The position numbers and the translations under genes are program-made. The notes under the pieces were generated by a model, which had not been told where the DNA came from, did no database searches, and saw only the letters and a list, made by a program, of their open reading frames with translations. From contig JAHYIO010000023.1 in the NCBI GenBank assembly GCA_020543525.1, positions 1,922,001 to 1,986,000 of the forward strand: 64,000 nucleotides of DNA, read 5' to 3'. This DNA comes from Coriolopsis trogii (Eukaryota; Basidiomycota; Agaricomycetes; Polyporales; Polyporaceae). Shown here piece by piece: positions 43,248 through 54,193 of the stretch (the stretch's first letter is position 1; each line of letters starts with the position of its first letter).

Positions 43248-46200
43248 ACAGCGCGCGTCGGGGATGTCGATGAGGGCAGGTAGAGATGATCAATGTGTTA
43301 GCGTCCGCCACTGGCGCCCTTTCCCTGGCTCTCCTTGGGTTTCCCACGCTCTCCATCCTCACTCCCACCGCTGCGCTCATGCGCTCTCCCGCCTCATTGT
43401 ACTGGCCGACCTGCTGTTCACCGTCGTCTACTGCTGCCGGTCAGCGCGCGCTGTTGAAGTGTTCTATGTATATGCAAAATGCGGCGTTGTCTGTGCACGC
43501 GCCCAGTGCTGGTCCGTCTTCCCTTCATCGTTGCTTTCATTCTTCCGTGTCCTCTTCCCCTCCTCCCACCCACCTGTGCTACTATCACCACCTCCGGTTG
43601 TATCCCATTCTCCCTCCTGTGGCCCTACCCGCGTGTTTTGATACCACTTTCCCATCACTCCCCCAATCCATCATCCGCATTACCTCCATACTGGCCCCAT
43701 CCTACCCGATCCTCGCCACGACCCCAGACGCCATCGCATCTCACTTCCCTCGCTATCACCCCTCCTCGCAGTCCGGCACCCCGGCTCGTCGCATCCATCA
43801 ACGCACCAACCACGTCTGTACGTCTACTCGCTCTCGGCCATGGCATGTCTCGCGCATCGTAACTCCCGTATTCGTATCGTATCATAGCCCCTTCCTACCG
43901 TACGTGTACACCTAGTAGTAGACCTCCGTGTCGCTTGTTGTTTCTCGTCTTTATTCTCGCTCGCTCGCCTCTAGAGGGACTCTCGCACGTTGTGATCTAT
44001 CACCGGACTTGATTTCCTCCTCTATATCAGTACCACTATCTCAACCCTGGTTAGATATGGTCTCTGTTTATTATCTGCCACCCCCGATTTCTTGGATCTG
44101 CCAGCAAAGGTGGAATATATAATCTCACTTGGTGGAAAGCCTCTCCTAAGTCCTGCGGGTCCCTACCACTCGGTTCACTTGCGCTAGATCTGATCATCTC
44201 TGGCGAAGTAGGTTGAGGCTGCTAATTATTGCTCTGAACTCAGCCAACAGGGCCCGATGATTCATTGCGCGCGAGAGACCATGTGCGTCACTGGCTATGT
44301 CTCGAGGTTGCTGTTGCCATCTGAAGCCCATGGATGGATGTATCATGGAGACGCAATGTACAGATACTTGCGGGGATAGGCGATCGACGCCACACATTGC
44401 AATATCCCGCGGGGAGGACTTTCTCCTGGTCCCTCGAGGTCTTGGTTCCATGCATCGACCATCGACTCATCGCCGTGCACCTTCCCTATTATGATGCAAT
44501 GTACATCTCGTCAGGCCTGATGAGTATCGGCTGATCCCTCTGGAAGCGAACGTTGTGGCTCGGGTATGTTGTCATCCATGGTCATCCGGCTTCCCTGAAT
44601 GAGCATTGCATTGCGTGCCCCTGACGTCGTGACGCAGCACAAACTCTGAGCGACAAGACACGGCTGGGTCGTTGACCCCGGCTTTGGCAGGCGCTGTCGG
44701 TCGACATTGGATATCGATATCGGCCTTGCCGATCTGGAGGCTTGGCTACAACCTGTCCAGTCTGTCAAAAGCCGTCAGATTAGAATCGACGCAAACACAC
44801 AGGGCTGTCGCGTCCGATTGTTCTTGCCCAGACAAAGGATGTGGTGCTCAAAGTTGGTTGTTCCGTCACTGTCTCACTTCCGACTCTGTGCAGGAAGCGA
44901 ACAGCAGACACAATCGCGCACGGTCCTTTGCAGATACTAATCAGAGACAAGAGCCCCCTCAAGGTCCCAGCGCTCACAACCGCACCCGCGAGTAGACCAG
45001 CCGGCGCGCTGAGACCATCATGCTCGATCGGTGGGGGTGGCGCTAGGAGTAAGGAGCGGCCCATGGGGTTTCCAAATCACGGTCTGCGTGTTCCGTCCCG
45101 CGTTTTGTTTTCTGCCACAACAATGCGACGGAGCCGAACAACTGCAGTCCTTAGTCTCTGGACCAAGCGGGGCTTTGCCGTCTTGCTCTCCCATCTCTGG
45201 TTCGAAGGTATGTGCCCTCTACCCAGTGCCATTTGTGCGCGGCGCATGATAACAAATCCTTCGCCTTGGCGCGTACCGATTGCGTCGGCTGTTCATCGTC
45301 GTTGTCCTGCAGGTTGCTGCCTTACGATATAGCTTGTGCGCGAATCACCATTAGTCGCGTTGGAGCGAAGCAGAGAGGATAAAGGAGTTTGATCGCTCAA
45401 ATGGATGCAGTAAACCGCCCAGATGACCCAAGCGAGATGGCAGTTTCAGCCTACCAAACGTTCCGGAATTCCCATGCAGTCGCCGCCAGTGACCCTGGAC
45501 CGACTGCGATATCCCTCGGTCGACAACATCGATATCAATTTGATACGCGAGCCATTGCAGAGGAGCAATACCGAATACCTTCCTGCGCACGACGCCGTGC
45601 TGCGTCGGGCAAGGCGCAAACCCGGGAGGTCCAGAGAAGCCACGAAGCAGGGCACCAGGTGGTACCGCGCGGCTTCCCGCTCTCGATGGGCCCTCGCCGT
45701 GCTGGGACCGTGGACACCGCTGTGCACCGGTGGTCCAACACAAATTTACCTTACATGCCCCGGCGTTTCTGGACCCGTGCCCGTATCTTGCACCTTCTGA
45801 TCTGGTGCCTCTCAGCGTAACGAAATCCCGCTCCGAGCACTGCGTCCCATCTTGCGAAGCCCATCTCGAATTGCAGACGACTGGGGTGCGCTGTGCGTTT
45901 GCGGCATCACATCGAGCCCTTGACCAGCCGCATAAGGCAGGAGAGCCCTCGTTGGCCGCCCCCACCGTCGCCGAGTGGTCGACCTGTGGTCACGCAGGGT
46001 CGCTGCTGGGAGCAAACCACATGGGTGAGAACGCGATGGACTGGACGTAAAGGCCTGCTACGCACCCAAGCGCTGTGTTATTCGTCTCGGCCCCTCATCT
46101 CGGGTGCTCTTCCATTCCAGGCTGAGATCAAATTGCGTGTGGAATGGGGCGGAGACAGAGCGAGGAGAGCATCCAGCCCTCAGCCGACGAGGTCAGCAGG

Positions 46201-49200
46201 CGGAGATGGCACGCGGACCTTGTTTTTCTGCTGCCGAATTTCTGCTCCCGCCAGGCGGGACAACTTCTACCCCCGCGAGCACCTCAGAACACCCAGGCTC
46301 GCTCGCTCGCTCCCGTCGACGGCCCTGAGCGTCCGTCAGACAAGCGCGGACGGGAGCACTGTCACAGGTACGCGGGCGGCCTCTATTACCGAGGCCATAG
46401 TCCTATGCGAAGTGTCCTAGTTCAGGCTCAGGCTCGAGGCGCGCGTCGCAATGCAATGCAATGCATTGCATCCTCCCAATCGAGCTCTCGGGCTTTCCGA
46501 ACTGGGCAAAAAGGGAGCGTAGGGGAATCAGCACAGGGTACTGGGCGTGGGTACACGCGCACGTACGTACGTACCCAATGAAGCCGCTTTGTGGACGAGT
46601 CAAGGGTCTGCTCTTACGAGTCCGTGCGCGTCGCGCCCTGTACGTCACCATCTCACAAGCCAACCGCACAGGAGGCTCGAACGCGCACGGATTCGGCATC
46701 ATGAACCGCGCTGCTCTTCTGATCGCTGGCCAAGCTTGCATAGAGTTAAGGTATCGACGCCCTTCACTCGAACAGAAGCAGGAAGAGTGCGACGATGCGA
46801 ACGAGCCCGGCGGGAATTGGACTGCTGACAGCCCCAATCGGGCACCAAGCCCGCCTGCGGGGACGCGGGGGCTGAGCTTGCGCGGTGTCAGGAAGGTTAA
46901 GCGTGCGAACACGCAGAGTGCTACCGCTATCCAGCCCAACCCTTGGAGCTTTCCGGCTTCCCAGCGTCCTGCGGTCAGGACTCGCCAGGAATGTGTGTAA
47001 CCACAGACCCGTTCCGCTGCGTACACGCCGGCGCGTGTATGATGATATGCCCCCCGCCCCTGCTTCGGACGCCCGCGTGATCAGACTTCCGATCCGAGTG
47101 TACGAGAAGGTCGGAGCGTAGCCGGGGCGGTGGGAACATGCAGCGGGCTGGACGAGGCGAGTTGCAGTTCGTATTTGCATTCCAGCATGGTCAGAAGTCC
47201 TAGTGTCAATGCCGGCTGATGATCGCGGGAGAACAGGGTGGCGCCGCGAGCACGTTGGCGACGGCATGATGTGGATGCAAGGATTGGAGGGTGTTTGAAT
47301 GTGCGAGTGTGAGCGCGCCGTCTGTGGACGCTCGTGAAGATCACTCCCACATGCACAAGGCCTGGGTCGACGTCCTACCATGCCGGAGAAATTCCATATA
47401 GCACTCGGTTTCGCCGAAGGCCATGCGTGCGCGCTCGGACGACTCGGGATATGAGAAGAAATGAGGAGGAAGAGCCCGCCATGAATGGGCGACTGTGGCT
47501 ACTCACCAACTCGCTTGACAACCTCACGGGAGGATATTCTCGTCATCGCCGCGCTCGAAGGATGCCACGAGGGGGCGTTGGGTGAAGACAAGACGGTCCG
47601 CGTGCGTGTTACTCTTGCTGTGTGGCTGGATGGCGATGTACCTGGCGCTCGGCTAGGAAGGCGTGACGACATATCAGTCCGAATAGAAGAGAATCTTGTA
47701 TGTTGAGGAAGTGCATTTCCGTCCCTAGCCAGTACTCTCCCAGCAGGACGAAGCGATGCGTGATGAGCGAGTGGAATGCGGCTCTGTGTCATGTTCCCAA
47801 GCCGTCCTCCGCTCCGCACATCCGCCGAGCAAAGGGGCCGGAGCTCTGTGATGATAGCTAACCGCGGAGCAGGTCCAGGAAAGCAGCTTGCCGCAGCACA
47901 TGAACCGAAGGCGAAGGTGCCGTGAGATCCAGGCGAGCTTGTGAGTCGCCGGACGACCACATGCGGGAGATCGCAGCGAGTGCACGTGAGTAGAAACGCA
48001 CGAGAGACTGAGAGTGTGAATGCGAGAAGACATACGGCATGACAACATGCGTGAGCGGGCTGTCTACGAATATTATTCGCGAAGTCGAACATAGGGATTC
48101 GATCTTCGATGGTTGGCAGTATCTGTCGAAAATGCCGTCGGCCGGCCATCCAGATGAGACCGGGGAAGACTCTCGGCATCCATCGTGCGTGACACACCGC
48201 TCAGGCAGAATTCACTGGCAGCGTGAGAGGTCCGTCTTGAGGATTCAGAAAGCCCCTCCCAACTGGCTAGCGGTCTCCGTGTGTTCCCATAAGGATAAGA
48301 ATAGTCGTCTAGATGGAGCATCAGACGAATGGAAACAGGGCCCGGAGAGTACGAGAGGGGCCTACCAGACTGTGGTCAAACGCAAAAGCTGGTCGTACGG
48401 CCCATGTGGACGAAGCCCAAGGGCCGCTGGGCGTGATGAACTTTCATCAAGTACACACATTCCCAGCGCAGCGCAGGCTCTGCTTAGCACGATCAGTACT
48501 TGGTTGCTATATAATACACGAGGTTGTTCGTCCGGAGCCGAATCTGAGCGCGTTTTCTTAATACTGAGCGTTGCATGAGGCTGCTCAGTTCATCTTGGTG
48601 CAGCACAGGGCATCTCGAGGGCTGACTCGGTCACGGATCTGAGTCTCGGCGAGGATCCAAATGAAGATACCTGCTGCAGCTGATGTGCGATTCTGCCATT
48701 GAATACAGCGGCGATGCAGGCTTGTTAGTGAGGCCACATTCCTTGCGGGACCTAGAATCGGAGACATAGAGAGAGCGCCATTGAGGCTGGTTATAGGCAG
48801 CCTTAGTGTGGTCCAGTACCAAGTTTGAGTCAACAACGGACGTCGCTGGGGTGGTCGGGCGCTCTCACTGCGGATACTCGAGCCGATACCCGGGCCGCAC
48901 CTCCAGGACCCCGTTGGACTGAGCCGCTCCTGTACACTCCTCCTACTCGTCCATCGACCACAATGCACTGTCTTAAGCATTCTTCACTCCCGCGCGCGCC
49001 ATTCTGATCTCAACAACATGCGTGGCAAGATCATTGGCATAATGCGCATGTTCCGGACTGTATATTTGACCCAGTGCTCGACTACGGCTGTGGCTCGCCA
49101 GGCTCGAATGAAACTCGGAGTCCCAGGAAAGGATATCCGACTCGGATGACAGCAGTGGTGAGCCTCTCATTAATCCTGAGAGATAGAGGTGCTCGCACTA

Positions 49201-49287
49201 CCTTTCTCCCCATCTCCACAACCTCATCTTCTTGCACCTGTACTGCTGCGCAGTCTACATCTACCTACACCTAGTGCATCAATCACC
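43248..49287. other. about 6 kb gene-poor region
   Basis: Downstream of the homeobox gene the first several hundred bases are pyrimidine-rich and may be its 3' UTR. The rest contains only overlapping short open frames without recognisable families. Small sequence oddities: a 16-bp palindrome within GCAAT repeats (46456-46471) and an ACGT run (46561-46574). Confidence 0.45.
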
Positions 49288-51175
49288 ATGTCTGACTACT
49301 TCGCCTCCTCTGTCGCTCACGTCTACACTTTCGACGTCCATAGCCACAAGTTCACCCGAGAGCTCATGCGTCTTCCTGGCTCGTCAAACCCCTCGACACC
49401 AACAGGACTTGAAGACCTCCCCACCCTCGGAAAAGACACTGAGGGTGTCGTAGACGAAGTCGTCGTCAGCCGCGGGCAGGTTGTCTACTTTGTCGTCAGG
49501 TCGACTTCGAACCAGCAAAACACATTTGACGAAGCAACGGAACGTGCTATAAATGCGGCGAAAAGAGAGATTCGCCGAACTGAGCTCGAGGCACGGGAGC
49601 TCGAGGCTGCGCTACTAGAGGATGGCAGGTGAGTTGATCCCTCTCATGTTCATGTGCAGCGCATGGTGGAGCAGGACTGACGGGCGTGTCCGCACCAGTA
49701 TCGACGCCAGCGAGGATTCAGACTCAGACAGCTCCTCTGACAGCGACATCAGCAGCCTCTTTGAGGACCAAGACTTGGAAGATGACTTGAGCGATATGGA
49801 GGACGTCCCCATTACTGGCTCTGCTCTTGCCTCCTTCGACAGTTCGTCGTCTCTGTCTTCGTACAAGTCGTCCTCGAGCGAGCTCTCTTCGGCTGCTTCT
49901 TTTGAGTCTCTGTTCTCGTCAGCCTCTGCACAAAGCTTGGTGTCCTTCGACCCTCCTCCAGCTGAGGATTCCGAAGATTCTTCCCCCGAGCATCTTCCAT
50001 CCACCACCATTCTCGAGAGAGCGCAATCAGTCGAGCGGATTCTCACGGCGGCACGAGCGATGGCGGAGGAGGAACAGACCCGCGTCAACATCCCCCAACC
50101 CGATATCGAGGAAAACAAGACAACTGCCCTCCCCACGGCGGCGGCGCCAGCATCTCCTACTGTGGATGTCGTCTCCCCATCCACAACCAGTGCACGGCGG
50201 CGGAGCTCTCCAGCCAGCAAGGCTGGTATCAAGAATGAAGGACGAGGACAGAAGCGCAAAGCCGATCACGAAAACATGCAGGAGACTCTCCAGCCACTGG
50301 CATCGATACCTGCCGTGTCTCATCCCACCTCTTCCGTCGGTCATGTCTTCAAGAAGTTCAGAGGCATCTCTCCGCCCAAGGCTGCTGTCGTCTTTCCGCC
50401 GCCTACCACTGCCTCGGCCGCTTCTGCATCTGCTGGTCTTCTCGCCATGCTGAGCTCTGTCGCAAACCAGCCGAAGGTCCTTGTGTCTCCTGTGGTGCCT
50501 GCCCCTCGTCGTCCTCAACCTGCTTCTGAGTCTGTCGGACGTTCTGAGCTTGCCGAGGCAAAGATGCAAGACGCTACTGTACCTGCCTTACGTCGTCCTG
50601 TGCCTATGCCCCCGAAGTCCTCCACCCCCGTAATGGCAAAGGCGCAAAATAGCACTACACAGAAGCGCAAGCGAGAGACCATGAAGGACGAAAGCGAGCT
50701 TCCTGAGACCATGCAGCCGACACGGCCGACAAAGCGGGCGCGCGCACTCGCACCGCCTGCCTACAATGTGCCCCTTCAGCAGACTCTGCACCCTGGGTTC
50801 GCCTCTGTCTACACTGCGCCTACAAACGCGGCCTATGTGCATTCTGCGTCTATACCTGCTCCCGTCTACGGCGCGCATCCGGCACAGGTTATGCAACATG
50901 CGCCTCCCGCCTTCGTCGCCTACCGGGCCCCGCCAGCGCACTATATGCAGCCCGCGCCCATGTACGTCCCTATTTTCACCGGCGCGCCGACGCAGGCCAT
51001 GCACCCCGCGCCTTTCCCTGTGGCCGGCCTTCAGAACGCGGCAGACCTGGCACACCAACGATGGGCGGAGCGGATGCAGCAGATGCAGGGCGCGCGGATG
51101 CGCATCGTGCCGACGGACATGCTTGCTATGCGGGCCCAGGTCCGGAGGCCCCGTCCGGCGCACGCTGGACGGTAA
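49288..51175 (+). CDS. Disordered protein of unknown function
   Basis: 605-residue predicted protein; exons 49288-49628 and 49699-51175 join in frame (EDG to SIDAS). Residues 1-115 look folded: MSDYFASSVAHVYTFD, a short beta-rich segment and a helix rich in Arg/Glu (TERAINAAKREIRRTELEAREL). The rest is low complexity: Ser/Asp-rich acidic (115-210), then Lys/Arg patches (QKRKADH, QKRKRET, TKRARA) that could be nuclear-localisation signals, then an Ala/Pro/Tyr/Met-rich tail (repeats like AHPAQVMQHAPPAF). The start at ATG 49288 follows a pyrimidine-rich leader ending ATCACC. No family recognised; a nuclear role is inferred only from the basic patches. A spliced noncoding tandem array follows and may be its 3' UTR. 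Confidence 0.75.
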
Positions 51176-51360
51176 AAACATCCCGAAAGGGATGGGAGGA
51201 GGATGAATTGGGAAGGGAAGGGAGTGGGGATGGAAGGGTTGGGTGGCCTGTGGGATGAAAGAGCTGGTACGTGAAGGCTTCGTTGATCGAAGGCGTAAAT
51301 GCTGACTGTTCGAACAGGACTCTGGACTCGGACAAGTGTTGTGTGCTAACTGATCTACAG

Positions 51361-52507
51361 GTGTAGCGGGGCAGGCGCGCCAAACCGGGCGAATGGACGG
51401 AGTGGCTTTCGTTCGCTAGCTCGGGGAGGTTGTCGCTGATGGCCACTGGGCAGGTCGGGCGGAGGGGTGGCTCCTCTTCGAAAGGCCTGTTCAGCTTCGG
51501 CTGCCCTGCGAAGCAAAGTTCTGGATTATGCTGGTGAGTGTTTCTTGCCTTAGCTTGGACGCATGGCCAGACACTGACCACCAACCCGTCTAGTTCTCTT
51601 GTATCTGTTTTGTGATTCGTGGACCCTTTGCTGTTGTTCCTGGACTCGGACAATTGTTTGGTGCTAACTAATACCACGCAGGTGTAGCGGGGCAGGCGCG
51701 CCGAACCGGGCGAATGGGTGGAGTGGCTCCCGTCCGCTAGCTTGGTGAGGTGTTGCTGATGGCCACTGGGCAGGTCGGGCGGAGAGTGGTGGCTCCTCTT
51801 CGAAAGGCCTGTTCAGCGTCGGCTGCCCTGCAATGCAAGGTTCCGGATATTGCTTTGTGAGTACTCTGCGCTTGAGCTCTGGGGTATAGCCGAACGCGCG
51901 CTGACCTACAAACTCCCAGTATATTTTCTCTGCTCTTGATATGGCTGTGGACGTTCTGTGTTGTATTCGTGACTCGGACAGTTGTTATGTGCTAATTAAT
52001 ATGTATGCAGGTGTAGCGGGGCAGGCGCGCCGAACCAGGCGAATGGACGGAGTGGCTTTCGTCCGCTAGCTTGGTGAGGTTGTCGCTGATGGCCACTGGG
52101 CAGGTCGGGCGGAGGGGTGGCTCCTCTTCGAAAGGCCTGTCCGGGTTCGGCTGCCCCGCGATGCAAGGTTCTGGACTGTGCTGGTGAGTGTTTCTTGCCT
52201 TAGCTTGGGCGCATGGCCAGACACTGACCACCAACCTGTCTAGTTCTTTTGTATCTGTTTCGTGATTCGTAGACCCTTTGCTGTTGTATCCTGGACTCGG
52301 ACAATTGTTTGGTGCTAAATAATAACATGCAGATGTAGTGGGGCAGGCGCGCCGAACCGGGCGAATGGGTGGAGTGGCTCCCGTCCGCTAGCTTGGTGAG
52401 GTGTTGCTGATGGCCACTGGGCAGGTCGGGCGGAGAGCGGTGGCTCCTCTTCGAAAGGCCTGTCCGGGTTCGGCTGCCCCGCGATGCAATGTTTTCCCCT
52501 TTTACTG
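51361..52507 (+). repeat. Four tandem exon-like units with splice signals
   Basis: Four similar units lie at 51361-51533 (173 nt), 51682-51856 (175), 52011-52183 (173) and 52333-52507 (175). Each begins after an acceptor AG preceded by a TGCTAAnnnAT-like branch site and ends at a GTGAGT donor; spacers are 148-154 nt. Units 1 and 3 resemble each other more than 2 and 4, as do the spacers after 1 and 3. So a two-unit block was duplicated after an earlier single-unit duplication. On the plus strand every frame of unit 1 has an early stop, so the units would be noncoding exons. An additional donor GTACGT at 51267 could link the 49288 gene's 3' UTR to unit 1. On the minus strand part of units 1 and 3 stays open. 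Confidence 0.85.
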
Positions 52508-53593
52508 GTGAGTGTCTCATGGCTGTGTGTAACAGCGACGACAAGGCTCACGTTCACTTTCCTAGTGTTTTGGTGTACTTTGCGTTTTTTGTTTTGTTTT
52601 GTTTGTTCTTTCTCCTCTGGACTCGGACTCGGACTCGGATGTGGATAATGGATCGGTTTCATTCTGTCGCCGGTGTGTGTGACGAACGCGTGTCCGAGAC
52701 TTTCCATCGTATGATATGTCTAGTGCTATGCGCCGAGTATCTGGTCGCTACACCCACCGTACGGAGGCTTCTCACTATGCGGCGTTCGTGCTAATGCGTA
52801 CCACTATGAACGATTCGTGCTTCCTGCTATGGATGCCCGTACACATGCAGACTGTATGCCAGGTACAGAGTTTCGAACACGAACCCGCAGAGTCTCCCAT
52901 GATGACTACTCGTCCGAGTGGGGTGGACATCCCGGCCTCCGAGTCGTCGCCGGTGTCGGGCGAAGGAGGCTGACCCCGACTCGGGCGAAGTGCTACTGAA
53001 TGCGAGGTCTCCCGTGCCTGATACGTTTCTCATCGAAGCACACTTTGTATCGTTTCCGCCAAGGTCACACGGCTCTTGGCTGCACTTGACGGGTGCGCTC
53101 TGGTGTGATTGCCCTCGATATCGGGATTGCTCCCGGTTCATTGTACCAATGGTCTCCGCTGCTCTTCTTCCACAGGACGTGGTTGTACCAGACGGTACGT
53201 TCGCACGGTGTGGTCGCATATCATGTCGAACTGTACTACAAATTTCCTATGTGTTAGGGATCCCATACGGACTACTCTGCCCTCCATATACCACATATTT
53301 CCTATGCGCGGGTGACCCTCAATAAGCCAGCACCCAGTCCGCCAACGACCCTCCACTCCCTGCTACCTGATTGGGCAGTACCGGGCAGAATTCGGGCCAT
53401 TAACTCGGATCGGCGGTGGCTGACGGGACGGGGCACTCGCCTCGCAAGCGTGCAGTGCCGGGCGTACTGTCAGCCACCTCGACCAGAGTGTATAAGTTCC
53501 CCGACATATCCGAGCATAGGACGACCATCCTCTGAACTCAATCATCCCGCGTCCGCATACTTGCAAGGCGATCCGTCCCTCTCGCGTCACACC
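52508..53593. other. intergenic, no gene seen
   Basis: Contains a short GGACTC tandem (about 52618-52640). The final 100 bp carry the promoter of the small secreted protein gene, with TGTATAAG at about 53489-53496. Confidence 0.45.
53489..53496 (+). promoter_or_regulatory. TATA-like box of the small secreted protein gene
   Basis: TGTATAAG about 100 bp upstream of the ATG at 53594, a good distance for a fungal core promoter. Confidence 0.45.
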
Positions 53594-54046
53594 ATGAAGC
53601 TCTCCTACTACCACGTCCTTGCGCTCGCGTTCTTCCGCCTCGCCGCGACCGCGCACGGTGCGCCTACGGGCACCGCACCCGACTTGGACGCGGTGCCCAG
53701 CTCGAGCGTGGACTCCGAGGCGAGCAAGATATCGCAAGTCGGGACCGACACGCTCGACCAGAACGGGGTGCACGTCGGAGTGGGAGCCAAACTGCCAGAG
53801 CAGGTCAAGAGCGCTGTGCACAGCGGCGCCTCTGAAGTATGTCTGCCCTCTTCTCCGTCCGCGAGTGGGCTGACTGGGGTTTGGGCCGTTTAGGTGAACT
53901 CGGCGACCCAGCACGCAGGGCGAGATTTGCCGGTGCGGGTTGGGGAGGGCAATGCGGAGGAGACGACGCTGGTCCCGACACAGAACTACGAGAACGACGT
54001 CGCGCGGTTGCCAGTGGTGGATGCCGTGACTGCCCCTCAGCAGTGA
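53594..54046 (+). CDS. Small secreted protein
   Basis: 131-residue protein; exons 53594-53836 and 53894-54046 (396 nt, open). Residues 1-about 20 are a classical signal peptide (MKLSYYHVLALAFFRLAATAHG, cleavage probably after the AHG). The mature part is hydrophilic, lacks cysteines, and contains DTLDQNGVHVGVGAKLPEQV and a final VVDAVTAPQQ. No family recognised. The lack of cysteines argues against a hydrophobin or a classical cysteine-rich effector. Its stop lies about 150 bp from the convergent transporter's stop at 54194. Confidence 0.68.
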
Positions 54047-54193
54047 CGCGATCGTGGTCGATGCGGGCAAGCGGATGAGGGAGGGTGTGAAGGTCTATTG
54101 TGAAGCACAGTACTGCAATGTGGTCTTTATGGCGGATAGCCATGTGAGAGTCGTGAACGAAGCGTAACATCGTTGTGGCGAGATTGCGAGAGA

